Below, piece after piece: positions 34,701 to 43,125 of a stretch of 64,000 bases of DNA. Under the pieces are notes generated by a model. That model did not search any database and was not told the origin of the DNA. It saw only the letters and a list, made by a program, of their open reading frames with translations. The DNA comes from Sphingobacterium sp. LZ7M1 (GTDB lineage: Bacteria > Bacteroidota > Bacteroidia > Sphingobacteriales > Sphingobacteriaceae). The position numbers and the translations under genes are program-made. The stretch covers positions 372,001-436,000 of the forward strand of contig NZ_CP101134.1 in NCBI RefSeq assembly GCF_024296865.1, read 5' to 3'. How positions within the stretch are numbered: the first letter of the stretch is position 1; each line of letters begins with the position of its first letter.

Positions 34701-35068
34701 ATAGCATAACCTAATTCCTTAGGTGCTCTTTTGATACCCATGGCAGTTACCACGACTTCATCTATGTTACCAGCATCTTCCTGCATGGTTACATTTAAGG
34801 TGGAAGAAGTAACATTCACTTCTTGTGTTTGATAGCCTACGCTGGTGAAGCGTAGTTTTTGGCCATTATTGGCTTCGATGGAGTAGTTTCCATCCATGTT
34901 GGATTGAGCTGCTTTGTTTGTTCCAACAACAGACACACTCACTCCTGGAAGACCTGCTCCATTAGGATCTGTTACTCTCCCCGTAACAGTTTGTTGTGCA
35001 AATAACGAAGATAAGCTGAAAAGCATAACTAAGGTTATACTGCAACATTTTGAGTAAAAATTGCTCAT
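31754..35068 (-). CDS. susC: SusC/RagA-family TonB-linked outer-membrane receptor
   Basis: 1104 residues. A signal peptide (about 1-24, ending SSLFAQ) is followed by a carboxypeptidase-like regulatory domain (VTGRVTDPNGAGLPGVSVSV, DGNYSIEA). Then come a TonB-box-like segment (NIDEVVVTAMGIKR), a plug (LIIIDGVPM, SITVLKGASAAALYGSEA) and a 22-strand barrel to a C-terminal Phe (TYGFMLRASF). It imports oligosaccharides across the outer membrane with TonB energy. It starts 19 bases after the ROK regulator gene, leaving no room for a separate promoter, and is followed at once by susD. Confidence 0.96.
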   Translation of the reverse strand: MSNFYSKCCSITLVMLFSLSSLFAQQTVTGRVTDPNGAGLPGVSVSVVGTNKAAQSNMDGNYSIEANNGQKLRFTSVGYQTQEVNVTSSTLNVTMQEDAGNIDEVVVTAMGIKRAPKELGYAMSTVEAKELTKTGSPNFAGALYGKAPGVRISAAPGGATSGININIRGVNSITGNSQPLIIIDGVPMRTTTFNNSNYWGDQRARGNGLEDLNPEDIESITVLKGASAAALYGSEALNGVVMVTTKSGKGGEGVAIDFNATYTHDQIAYLPRFQDVRGPGYTTQYADAGQGEDMFFYYGDDLAVDGVKRGLLGATINFGPKFDGQPVVSWDGKVRPYVAQNSYGKLFNNPNNTIFNLALSHTSDKANTRFSLTRQDNEMTALSSYNKKNIASINSTMKFWDKLTTDIVVNYVNQHTHNRPFLTDRLVNNFTGMISTFDNPEWYLDRYSTSLGYKYVTGSNQSLTPGENLRHNGYKADVLDFMWNNLARQYDEYSNRVIGSFTNTWQVTQDFSIRGRFSADMTNLKTDDKQPNEIPVAFGQSGYYASNNTTANIYYTDLLASYSKQITEDVKLGAMLGYTATKLNTTNLSANTDGGLSVRNWYDISASNNISRGNSTKLNSLRDATFGTINFNFKDFWFVEGTLRREQISQMHPDNNVLYYPSVNTSIILNEAFQMPEFFNYAKLRGSYGIVGKYPDIYLSALSYSQATLGNQGTDASVLYTQIPTSSFGNEKIKPENKHELEIGLETRLFNNKLGLDITYYNGKIVDQILNYTLPYSTGSNSILANVGTLRNTGYEFALNGAPISNDNFKWNSILNFAFNRNKVEALPGGASQLMLADYDGSAARLVANVGQSMGDIMVHPYVYDASGKKIVNDNGLYQLDPDEWVKAGNAMPKVTGGFINTFTYKNITLDALIDFRWGGHAMPTGINWMKSRGLLEETLTAMDAEHGGLSYYIKDGKGIATTGNAGPAGEKVFHDGMVMDGVLADGSPNTNIISQAFYYAQTYNWGGPQYSNSNYGLYVQKNNYIKLRELSLGYRLPASVAKSLRAKNLQISAFARNLFFIYRSMKDLDPEQMTGGSYWVNNVTNAGTSPATRTYGFMLRASF

Positions 35069-35087
35069 TTGTTGATGTTTTAAGTAA

Positions 35088-36269
35088 TTAGTCTATTAAT
35101 TGTGTTTTATAGATGTTTTTGTCTGCGTTCAAGATGCAGATGCATGTTGAACCCAATAATTGTATGTTTTCTGTGTTAGAGAATTCAATTTTTGTGTTTT
35201 GTGATAATCTTTTGATACTAAACTCCAATACTGCGCTTTGAATTTTAGGCAACAGTACATCCTTGGCTTTTGCACCACGTCCAGATATCAACACCAATTC
35301 AGGGTTGATGATATGGATTAGGGTTGCTATACCTTTTCCTAACATATATCCAATTTTATTGACCGCTTCCATGGCGAGTTGATCTCCATGTATGGCAGCA
35401 GTTAAAAGTTGGTCACCAGTCAGGTATTTTTGTTGTTTGAAAACAGCTTGTAGCGAGGATGCCTCGCCGGATTTTAGAGAGTTAGATGCAGATTCTACGG
35501 CAGCCAATAGGGAAGCATCAACTTCTAGGCAGCCTTTTTTACCACAAGAACAAAGTTTGTTTGAGTCAGAAAGAGGGATGTGACTGAACTCACCTGCAAA
35601 TCCAGAATGTCCACGGTAGAGTTCGTTGTCCAGGATCATTCCTAGTCCAACACCCCAATTGAGGTTGACCACCATGACATCTTCAATGGATTTTGCAGAT
35701 CCAAATTTATGTTCTGCAATTGCAATTGCGGAAGAGTCATTTTCCACAAAAGTCGGCAAATTAAATTCTTTTTGAATGTTAGTTTTCAGGTCGTAGAACG
35801 GGGAATTGCTACTATAAGAATTGTTTTTGCCAGTTTTGCTATCTACAAATCCAGGAATGGTTACACCGATTCCATAAATTTGATAAGCGTCGGTTTGTTT
35901 GATTGTGTTTTTAGTCAGTGCAATAATTTTTTCATAAGCATCGTCCTCTCTTAGGTCGATCACTTCAGTGTTTATTGCAGTTTTATATTGGTTTTTAAAG
36001 TCAACAACGACTACTGAAGTATAGAATTGGTCAATAGCAATGGATAGAATTAAAGGGAGATGTTTTTCGTTTGGTACAAATTGAGCAGCACGTCTACCGC
36101 CTGTGGAAGGGGCTAGGCCGTCTTGTTCGATCAGGTTTAGTTGCAATAATTTATTTACGGCATTGGTAATATTGGGCACACTTTTCCCAATCGACGCACT
36201 AAGTTCTGCAATCGATTGCGGATTGGAAAAATATAACCGCTTTAGTATTGATAATTTAAGGCTATCCAA
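35088..36269 (-). CDS. ROK-family transcriptional regulator (NagC/XylR type)
   Basis: 393 residues with a TTG start at 36269, because no in-frame ATG occurs near the N-terminus and an in-frame stop lies five codons upstream. An N-terminal winged helix (SIAELSASIGKSVPNITNAV, residues about 18-50) precedes a ROK domain. The ROK part shows GIGVTIPGFVDS, VENDSSAIAIAEH and the zinc motif CSCGKKGCLE. Such proteins repress sugar genes and release DNA when a sugar or sugar phosphate binds. The gene heads an apparent operon with susC and susD. This is unusual, since most PULs use HTCS, SusR or sigma/anti-sigma control. Confidence 0.9.
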   Translation of the reverse strand: MDSLKLSILKRLYFSNPQSIAELSASIGKSVPNITNAVNKLLQLNLIEQDGLAPSTGGRRAAQFVPNEKHLPLILSIAIDQFYTSVVVVDFKNQYKTAINTEVIDLREDDAYEKIIALTKNTIKQTDAYQIYGIGVTIPGFVDSKTGKNNSYSSNSPFYDLKTNIQKEFNLPTFVENDSSAIAIAEHKFGSAKSIEDVMVVNLNWGVGLGMILDNELYRGHSGFAGEFSHIPLSDSNKLCSCGKKGCLEVDASLLAAVESASNSLKSGEASSLQAVFKQQKYLTGDQLLTAAIHGDQLAMEAVNKIGYMLGKGIATLIHIINPELVLISGRGAKAKDVLLPKIQSAVLEFSIKRLSQNTKIEFSNTENIQLLGSTCICILNADKNIYKTQLID

Positions 36270-36485
36270 AGTTAAAATTGATTATTTAATACTTTCGTAA
36301 AGTTATGATAAAAAGAAATTAACAAACAAATACTTTTTAAAAAAATTAATAAGTGTTGTCATATTTATCGGAAAATATAGCAAAGTAGCGATGTTTTATG
36401 CGTTTTTATGCCTGTTTGGCTAATTAAAAGTATTTGCATTGCATTTTTATGTGGGTTTAATTGTAACTTCGGGAGAATATAAATT
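36270..36485. promoter_or_regulatory. Divergent control region between ROK and acetyltransferase genes
   Basis: This 216-base AT-rich gap separates two divergent starts. CAAATACTT (36327-36335) and its exact complement AAGTATTTG (36428-36436) lie about 100 bases apart, and another ATACTTT occurs near 36290. They could be half-sites for the ROK repressor; no exact promoter box was found. Confidence 0.35.
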
Positions 36486-37697
36486 ATGAAACAGCGCTAT
36501 TATTCATTAGATGTCTTTAGGGGAGCGACAGTTGCCTTAATGATTTTGGTTAACAACCCGGGGACCTGGTCGCATATGTTTGCTCCATTAAAGCATGCGC
36601 CTTGGCATGGTTGTACCCCTACGGATTTGGTTTTTCCTTTTTTTCTATTTGCAGTAGGAAATGCGATGTCATTTGTGATCCCGAGATTACAGGAGGCTGG
36701 CGATGGCATATTTTGGAAGAAAGTGATCAAGCGGACGATATTGATCTTTTTGATTGGATTGGGATTGAACTGGTTTCCATTTGTCCATTGGTCTGATGGG
36801 GTTCTACAATTTAGGGAATGGGTAAATAGCAGTAATCCTGAACAGGGAGTTCGGATTTTAGGAGTACTGCAGCGAATTGCCATTGCTTATTTCTTTGCCT
36901 CAATTTTGGCTTATTATTTTAAACCTAGAACTTTAATATTTATATCAGCGGCGATCCTTTTAGGTTATTGGGGATTATGCGCCTTTTTGGGAACAGGAGA
37001 TCCTTATTCATTAGAAGGATGGTTTGGTACTGCGATAGACAAGCAAATTCTTGGGGTGGCCCATATGTACAAAGGAGAGGGTGTGCCATTTGATCCAGAA
37101 GGATTAATGAGTGCTATGCCCGCTGTTGTTCAGGTGGTATTCGGTTATTTAGCTGGAGTGTTTATCAAAAAGCAGGGTCAAGTAGATTGGTTATGGACAA
37201 AGGTACCACAGACCAATGAACCACATTTTAAGCTGTTGTCTGGGATGTTTGTAACCGGGTTTATTCTATTGGTCTTGGCATGGACCTGGTCATTAGGATT
37301 TCCAATCAATAAAAAGATCTGGACAAGTTCATATGTTTTATATACCACTGGCCTAGGAATTCTGACAATTGGAACCATGATCTGGTATATAGAAGTGCAG
37401 GGAGTTAAGAATTGGTTGACACGATTCTTTGATGTGTTTGGGAAAAATCCACTTTTTATCTTTGTTTTAAGTGGGCTGTTGCCGAAGACCTTGGGTTTAA
37501 TCCGTATTCCGATGGGAGTGAACGACCTTGGCGAGACTACATTCGGTAGTCCATTAACCTGGTTCTATAAAAATGTATGTGCACAGATTCCAGGAATACC
37601 CGAAATCGGTTCGTTTGCCTATTCATTATGTTTTCTGGTCGTTATGTGGGCAATTTGTTACTGGTTAGATCAAAAGAAAATCTACATTAAAGTATAA
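36486..37697 (+). CDS. HGSNAT-like membrane acetyltransferase (NagX/DUF5009 type)
   Basis: 403 residues with about ten membrane helices. The N-terminal SLDVFRGATVALMILVNNPG and HAPWHGCTPTDLVFPFFLF match the family of heparan-alpha-glucosaminide N-acetyltransferase. In the human enzyme the acetyl-accepting His lies at the equivalent HxxW motif (here His37). ILGVLQRIAIAYFFAS and FGKNPLFIFVLSG are further family blocks. Related proteins (NagX) occur in bacterial N-acetylglucosamine loci. It may move acetyl groups across the inner membrane onto an amino sugar. Its divergent position to the ROK-susCD operon suggests shared regulation. Confidence 0.85.
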   Translation: MKQRYYSLDVFRGATVALMILVNNPGTWSHMFAPLKHAPWHGCTPTDLVFPFFLFAVGNAMSFVIPRLQEAGDGIFWKKVIKRTILIFLIGLGLNWFPFVHWSDGVLQFREWVNSSNPEQGVRILGVLQRIAIAYFFASILAYYFKPRTLIFISAAILLGYWGLCAFLGTGDPYSLEGWFGTAIDKQILGVAHMYKGEGVPFDPEGLMSAMPAVVQVVFGYLAGVFIKKQGQVDWLWTKVPQTNEPHFKLLSGMFVTGFILLVLAWTWSLGFPINKKIWTSSYVLYTTGLGILTIGTMIWYIEVQGVKNWLTRFFDVFGKNPLFIFVLSGLLPKTLGLIRIPMGVNDLGETTFGSPLTWFYKNVCAQIPGIPEIGSFAYSLCFLVVMWAICYWLDQKKIYIKV

Positions 37698-37766
37698 TTC
37701 TAAGTTACTGAGCAATAGAAGCATCAATAAAAGAACAATAAATTTTTTGTTTCGGTAAGAAGATGT

Positions 37767-37774
37767 TAACTTTG
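37767..37774 (+). promoter_or_regulatory. Putative -7 box of rpsO
   Basis: TAACTTTG fits TAnnTTTG, 45 bases before the ATG. A TTG at 37747-37749 lies 17 bases upstream as a possible -33 element. Confidence 0.5.
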
Positions 37775-37818
37775 CACGCAATTAATAAAATTTTTAACGC
37801 TTTAATATTATTCACGAA

Positions 37819-38097
37819 ATGTATTTAAGTAAAGAGTACAAAGCTGATATCTTCCAAGAATTTGCAGGAGCAGCTGAAAACACAGGTTCTGCAGAAGGAC
37901 AAGTAGCTTTATTTACAAAAAGAATTGCTCACTTAACTGGGCACTTGAAATCAAACAGAAAAGATTTTAACACACAACGTTCCCTACAAAAATTAGTAGG
38001 TAAGCGTCGTTCATTATTAGCTTATTTGTACAAAAAGGATATCGAAAGATACCGTGCTATCATCAAAGCATTAGGCTTACGTGATATCATCAAATAA
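37819..38097 (+). CDS. rpsO: 30S ribosomal protein S15
   Basis: 92 residues, close to the usual 89. The four-helix S15 pattern is clear: TGSAEGQVALFTKRIAHLT, HLKSNRKDFNTQRSL, LVGKRRSLLAYLYKKD and RYRAIIKALGLR. S15 binds 16S rRNA early in 30S assembly. As in many bacteria it is followed by pnp, but a strong terminator lies between them and pnp has its own promoter box. Confidence 0.98.
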   Translation: MYLSKEYKADIFQEFAGAAENTGSAEGQVALFTKRIAHLTGHLKSNRKDFNTQRSLQKLVGKRRSLLAYLYKKDIERYRAIIKALGLRDIIK

Positions 38098-38117
38098 GCA
38101 ATCTGTAAAGAGCTTTT

Positions 38118-38155
38118 AAAAGGGACCCTGAATATTCAGGGTCCCTTTTTTTATT
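38118..38155 (+). terminator. Terminator after rpsO
   Basis: A 32-base perfect palindrome (38118-38149, arms AAAAGGGACCCTGAAT) ends in a run of T (CCCTTTTTTT). It starts 20 bases after the rpsO stop. Confidence 0.92.
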
Positions 38156-38244
38156 TTGAATTAATAAAATTGCACCACGCTTATAATGAATGGGCTGAGA
38201 TTCTAAAATTTTGGCCGTTGATGACTCGGCAATGAATTTTTAAT

Positions 38245-38252
38245 TACCTTTG
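38245..38252 (+). promoter_or_regulatory. Putative -7 box of pnp
   Basis: TACCTTTG fits TAnnTTTG and lies about 70 bases before the chosen start. It follows the rpsO terminator, so pnp is likely transcribed separately. Confidence 0.45.
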
Positions 38253-38321
38253 TGCGATTAAAAAGGTCAATATTAATTTGGTGCATGTAAAATGACGCAA
38301 ATGCATCACAAAGAAAAAACA

Positions 38322-40484
38322 ATGAGTTATAACGAAAAGAAAGTAACAATTGAGATGGGTGGCGGACTAGCTCCCATTGAATTGTCGACTGGTAAGTTAG
38401 CTAAACAGGCTGATGGATCAGTAGTTTTGAAACAAGGAGCAACGATGTTGCTAGCGACCGTGGTGTCGTCAAAAGAACCTAAAGCAGGTGCTGATTTTCT
38501 CCCATTATCAGTAGACTACCAAGAGAAATATGCGGCTACAGGTCGTATTCCAGGAGGATTTTTACGTCGTGAGGCAAGACTTTCAGATTATGAGGTTTTG
38601 ATTTCACGTTTAATCGATAGGGCTTTACGTCCATTGTTCCCAGAAACTTACCATGCTGATACGCAGGTTATGGTAAGCTTAATTTCTGCGGACAAAGAAA
38701 TTATGCCAGATGCATTGGCAGGTTTAGCAGCATCAGCAGCTATTGCTGTATCTGATATTCCATTTAATGGACCTATTTCAGAGGTTCGTGTTGCGAAGAT
38801 TGAAGGAGAGTTGGTGATCAACCCGACTGTTTCAGCATTGGAGAAAGCATCTTTGGAATTTATTGTTGCGGGTTCTGCACAAGACATCGTGATGGTAGAA
38901 GGAGAAGCGAAAGAAATTTCGGAAACTGAAATGGTAGAAGCTATTGCTTTTGCTCATGAAGCTATCAAAAAACAAGTTGCTGGACAGATTGAATTGGCAA
39001 ATTTAGTAGGATCACAAGAAAAACGTGATTTCAACCATGAGCCTTCTAATCCAGAATTGAAAGATGCAATCTATGCAGCTACTTATGAGAAAGTTTATGA
39101 AGTTGCTAAATCAAAATCTAGCAAGCATGAACGTACAGAGAAGTTCGCAGAGATTGGTCAATCATTCTTTGAAACTATGGGTGATGAAATCGATGAGGAT
39201 ACAGAATTCTTGATGAAGAAGTATTACCACGATGTTCAATATGACGCAGTTCGTAATCTTGTATTAGATGAAGGAATTCGTTTAGATGGTCGTGATGTTC
39301 GTACTGTACGTCCTATCTGGACAGAGGTAGATTATTTGCCAGCTGCTCACGGATCAGCGGTATTTACACGTGGTGAAACACAATCATTGACTTCAGTGAC
39401 ATTGGGCGCTAAAGATGATGAGCAAATGATCGATGGAGCTTTCTTCCATGGGTATAATAAATTCATCTTACACTATAATTTCCCAGGATTTTCAACTGGC
39501 GAGGTAAGACCAAATAGAGGTCCAGGTCGTCGTGAAGTTGGACACGGGAACTTAGCGATGCGTTCATTGAAACAAGTTCTTCCTACAGAAGACAATCCTT
39601 ATACTATCCGTGTTGTTTCTGATATCTTAGAATCAAATGGTTCATCATCAATGGCAACCGTATGTGCTGGTACATTAGCATTAATGGATGCCGGTGTTAA
39701 GATTGCTGCTCCAGTTTCAGGAATTGCAATGGGATTGATCACTGATGAGAAAACAGGTAAATATGCGATCCTTTCGGATATCTTAGGTGATGAAGATCAC
39801 TTAGGCGATATGGACTTTAAAGTTACAGGTACTGAAAAAGGTATTGTAGGATGTCAGATGGACCTTAAGATCAATGGTCTTAAATGGGAAGTTTTGACTC
39901 AGGCATTAGATCAAGCGAAAGAAGCTCGTCTACATATCTTGGGTGAAATGGCTAAGACTATTTCTGCTCCACGTGAGGACTACAAACCACATGCTCCACG
40001 TATCATCCAAATCTTAATCGATAAGGAATTTATCGGTGCTGTAATTGGACCAGGTGGTAAAATTATCCAAGAAATGCAACGTGAGACTGGTGCCACTATT
40101 TCAATTGAAGAAGTTGACAATAAAGGTGTGGTTCAAATCTTTGCTGACAATAAAGAAGCCATCGATGCTGCATTGGCAAGAATCAAAGCGATTGTTGCTA
40201 AACCAGAAATTGGTGAAATCTACGAAGGTAAAGTGAAATCAATCATGCCATTTGGTGCATTCGTTGAAATCATGCCAGGTAAAGACGGATTATTACATAT
40301 TTCTGAAATTGACTGGAAACGTCTTGAGACTATGGACGGTGTATTCAAAGAAGGTGATATGGTGACTGTAAAACTTTTGGATGTGGACAAACAAGGAAAA
40401 ATGAAGCTTTCTCGTAAAGTTTTGTTGCCTCGTCCTCCAAGAGAAGATAAGCCAAAACAAGAAAATAAGCCGCAAGGCGAATAA
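38322..40484 (+). CDS. pnp: Polyribonucleotide nucleotidyltransferase (PNPase)
   Basis: 720 residues from the ATG at 38322 ([10 protein letters not shown]); an ATG ten codons upstream is possible. Two RNase PH domains, a helical linker, a KH domain ([20 protein letters not shown]) and an S1 domain ([20 protein letters not shown]) are in canonical order. The second RNase PH core shows [20 protein letters not shown], and [20 protein letters not shown] holds the phosphate site. PNPase degrades RNA 3' to 5' with phosphate. The C-terminus is short and rich in Lys, Pro and Glu. Two hairpins follow the gene. Confidence 0.97.
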   Translation: MSYNEKKVTIEMGGGLAPIELSTGKLAKQADGSVVLKQGATMLLATVVSSKEPKAGADFLPLSVDYQEKYAATGRIPGGFLRREARLSDYEVLISRLIDRALRPLFPETYHADTQVMVSLISADKEIMPDALAGLAASAAIAVSDIPFNGPISEVRVAKIEGELVINPTVSALEKASLEFIVAGSAQDIVMVEGEAKEISETEMVEAIAFAHEAIKKQVAGQIELANLVGSQEKRDFNHEPSNPELKDAIYAATYEKVYEVAKSKSSKHERTEKFAEIGQSFFETMGDEIDEDTEFLMKKYYHDVQYDAVRNLVLDEGIRLDGRDVRTVRPIWTEVDYLPAAHGSAVFTRGETQSLTSVTLGAKDDEQMIDGAFFHGYNKFILHYNFPGFSTGEVRPNRGPGRREVGHGNLAMRSLKQVLPTEDNPYTIRVVSDILESNGSSSMATVCAGTLALMDAGVKIAAPVSGIAMGLITDEKTGKYAILSDILGDEDHLGDMDFKVTGTEKGIVGCQMDLKINGLKWEVLTQALDQAKEARLHILGEMAKTISAPREDYKPHAPRIIQILIDKEFIGAVIGPGGKIIQEMQRETGATISIEEVDNKGVVQIFADNKEAIDAALARIKAIVAKPEIGEIYEGKVKSIMPFGAFVEIMPGKDGLLHISEIDWKRLETMDGVFKEGDMVTVKLLDVDKQGKMKLSRKVLLPRPPREDKPKQENKPQGE

Positions 40485-40491
40485 TATAGGA

Positions 40492-40528
40492 AAAGAGAGC
40501 AATGCAAGTTGCTCTCTTTCTTTTTTGA
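40492..40528 (+). terminator. First terminator after pnp
   Basis: AAAGAGAGCAA (40492-40502) and TTGCTCTCTTT (40509-40519) form an 11-bp stem with a 6-base loop, followed by CTTTTTT. Confidence 0.88.
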
Positions 40529-40544
40529 TATACGGCCAGAAGCG

Positions 40545-40596
40545 AAAAGACATTAGACTTGAAACTTACAACAAGTCCAATGTCTTTTGTTTTTTA
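40545..40596 (+). terminator. Second hairpin after pnp
   Basis: The 17-base arms at 40545-40561 and 40572-40588 pair with one mismatch around a 10-base loop. A T-rich stretch (TTTTGTTTTTTAG) follows. It is likely a back-up terminator before the GH95 gene. Confidence 0.75.
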
Positions 40597-40625
40597 GTCT
40601 TAGGTCAAAATTGTAAATTCATGAA

Positions 40626-42965
40626 ATGAAAAACCTACTAAACCTAATCCTTTTATTATTTCCTTGTTTTCTGATCGGTCAGGAGTCTGATCTAAAGTTA
40701 TGGTATCAACAACCAGCTGTCAAGTGGACAGAAGCATTGCCATTGGGTAATGGTCGTCTTGGGGCGATGGTTCATGGTCGATATGATCATGAGCTGTTCC
40801 AGATGAATGAGGAGAGCCTATGGGCAGGAAGCCCAATCAATAACAATAACCCAGAATCTGCCTCGCACTTGAAGGAAATCCAAGATGCCATATTTAGAAA
40901 TCAATTCGATTTGGCTAAGGAGTTGGCAACAAAATATATGGTTGGCACTCCTGCTAGGATCCGATCCTATCAGCCTTTGGGAAATGTAAGAGTGGAATAC
41001 GATTGGGGGAAAGATAAGGTAGAGGAATATTCAAGAGTCCTTAATCTAAATGAAGGAGTTCATCGCACAGCATTTACAATCCATTCTAATAAAATAACAC
41101 AAACTTCCTATATCCCTTCTGTTGGGGATGCATTGTTTCTGAAATGGGAGTCAAGAGCAGCAATTTCGTTTACTGTAAAGCTTGATAGAAGTCGAGATGT
41201 GAATGAATATGGGACATGGAAGAATGGAGCCTATTATACTGGACAGATTCAAGATTCAGTCAAAAAGGATGCTGGACCTGCCGGATCACATATGCAATTT
41301 GCAGCTGGACTTATGGTCAAGAGTATCGAAGGGGAATATGAAGTGTTCAGTGATGATACGGGGTCAGGCATTCGATTTAAAGATGTAAAAAAGCTTGAAT
41401 TGGTCTATACCGGAATCACGGATTATGAATTGGAGGAACTTAGCTTTACAGGAGAAAAGAACCTGAAATCAATAATTCAATCTAAATTGAACCATATTCA
41501 GGCTGATCAGACGCAAGACTACTATCGAAGTCATGTTCATGAGCATCGTTCCATGTTTGAAAGAGTTAAAGTAGCTATAAATTCATCTGGGGAGTCAAAT
41601 TTCCCTACAGACCAAAGGTTGAAGGCTTTTTCGGGAGGGCAGGAAGATTTTGGCTTACCGGTACTATTTTATCAATATGGTAGATATCTTTTGATGTCTT
41701 CAAGTCGTTCACCCGGCCGATTGCCTGCCAATTTGCAAGGTATTTGGAACCAGGAATATGAAGCACCCTGGAACTCTGATTTTCATACCAATATCAATCT
41801 GCAAATGAACTATTGGCCTGCGGAATCAGGCGATTTAGGAGAAACTAGTGTGATATTGGCGAATTTCATGAAAGAATTAATGAAACCGGGAGAAAGAACA
41901 GCAAAGGAAATGTATGCCGCCCGAGGTTGGACGATCCACCACTTGACTGACCCATTTGGAAGAACAGGGGTGGCTGATGGCGTATGGGGAGTCTCGCCGA
42001 TGGCTGGTCCATGGATGACATTCCCGGTTTATCGTCATTTTGCTTTCAGTCAAGATAGGACATACCTGAAGAATGTGGCTTATCCTATTCTTAGAGGTTC
42101 CTTGTTATGGGTTTTAGATTTCTTGATCAAGTCACCTGAGGGGTATTTAGTGACGAATCCTTCTCACTCTCCTGAAAATGAGTTTAAGACCATGGTTGAT
42201 GGCAAAGAAGTCAGGTCTCAATTATCTTATATGAGTACCATAGATATAGAAATCATTTTGGAGCTGTTTGATAATTTCGAAGAGGCTGCCAAATTATTGA
42301 AGGAGGACAAAGAACTGCTGGCACGGATTAAAGAAGTGAGGAAGCAATTGCCTCCAATCCGAGTTGGGAAAAATGGCGGAATCCAGGAGTGGATCCATGA
42401 TTATGATGAAGTGGAGCCTGGACATAGGCATATGTCGCATTTGTTGGGTTTATATCCCGGGAATTCCATTAACCCTAATGACCCTAAATTATTTGAGGCT
42501 GCCAAGAAAACGATTGAAAACAGACTTACCTCAGGAGGTGGGCATACTGGTTGGAGTAAAGCATGGATTGTCAATTTTTATGCCCGATTATATGATGGAG
42601 AACAAGCTAATAAACATTTAAAGGAACTGATCGGGAAAACCTGCCTTCCTAATTTGTTCAGTACCCATCCACCGTTCCAGATTGACGGGAATTTTGGTGG
42701 TGCGGCTGGCTTTGCTGAAATGCTAGTTCAATCCCAAAATGGTGAAATTCATCTTTTGCCAGCAGTTCCTGTTTCTTGGAAGTCTGGTTCGGTAGATGGG
42801 ATAAAAACTAGGGGAGACAAAAAAGTTAGTTTTAAATGGGAAAATAATAGGATTATTTCTTTAACTGTACAAGCAAAAGCTGCAGAAAAGATTAAAGTTC
42901 GTTTTGGGAAAGTGGTTAAGGAATTTAAAGTGAAGGAAGGGTTGAATACCTTGACTTTAAATTGA
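40626..42965 (+). CDS. Glycoside hydrolase family 95 (alpha-L-fucosidase/galactosidase)
   Basis: 779 residues with a signal peptide (MKNLLNLILLLFPCFLIGQ). GH95 blocks are plain: WTEALPLGNGRLGAMVHG, LFQMNEESLWAGSP, LPANLQGIWNQE, WNSDFHTNINLQMNYWPAE, TNPSHSPENEF, GHRHMSHLLGLYPGN, GGGHTGWSKAW and IDGNFGGAAGFAEML. These hold the (alpha/alpha)6-barrel active site, including the asparagine/aspartate-activated water of GH95. Most members are inverting alpha-1,2-L-fucosidases; some act on alpha-L-galactose. With two GH29 enzymes nearby it completes a set for several fucose linkages. The length is typical. Confidence 0.95.
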   Translation: MKNLLNLILLLFPCFLIGQESDLKLWYQQPAVKWTEALPLGNGRLGAMVHGRYDHELFQMNEESLWAGSPINNNNPESASHLKEIQDAIFRNQFDLAKELATKYMVGTPARIRSYQPLGNVRVEYDWGKDKVEEYSRVLNLNEGVHRTAFTIHSNKITQTSYIPSVGDALFLKWESRAAISFTVKLDRSRDVNEYGTWKNGAYYTGQIQDSVKKDAGPAGSHMQFAAGLMVKSIEGEYEVFSDDTGSGIRFKDVKKLELVYTGITDYELEELSFTGEKNLKSIIQSKLNHIQADQTQDYYRSHVHEHRSMFERVKVAINSSGESNFPTDQRLKAFSGGQEDFGLPVLFYQYGRYLLMSSSRSPGRLPANLQGIWNQEYEAPWNSDFHTNINLQMNYWPAESGDLGETSVILANFMKELMKPGERTAKEMYAARGWTIHHLTDPFGRTGVADGVWGVSPMAGPWMTFPVYRHFAFSQDRTYLKNVAYPILRGSLLWVLDFLIKSPEGYLVTNPSHSPENEFKTMVDGKEVRSQLSYMSTIDIEIILELFDNFEEAAKLLKEDKELLARIKEVRKQLPPIRVGKNGGIQEWIHDYDEVEPGHRHMSHLLGLYPGNSINPNDPKLFEAAKKTIENRLTSGGGHTGWSKAWIVNFYARLYDGEQANKHLKELIGKTCLPNLFSTHPPFQIDGNFGGAAGFAEMLVQSQNGEIHLLPAVPVSWKSGSVDGIKTRGDKKVSFKWENNRIISLTVQAKAAEKIKVRFGKVVKEFKVKEGLNTLTLN

Positions 42966-43125
42966 TTTGATGATTTATGTTTAAACAGCTTATGATTTAA
43001 TCCCTCATTAGAATAAATTGTTCACTCAATCTGCACTGGGATTTACTCATTATTGATAATTTAAGTTTGCATTAACAAGTAGTTTAGGTCATCCAATAAT
43101 ATATGATGATTTTAAACAAAAGATT

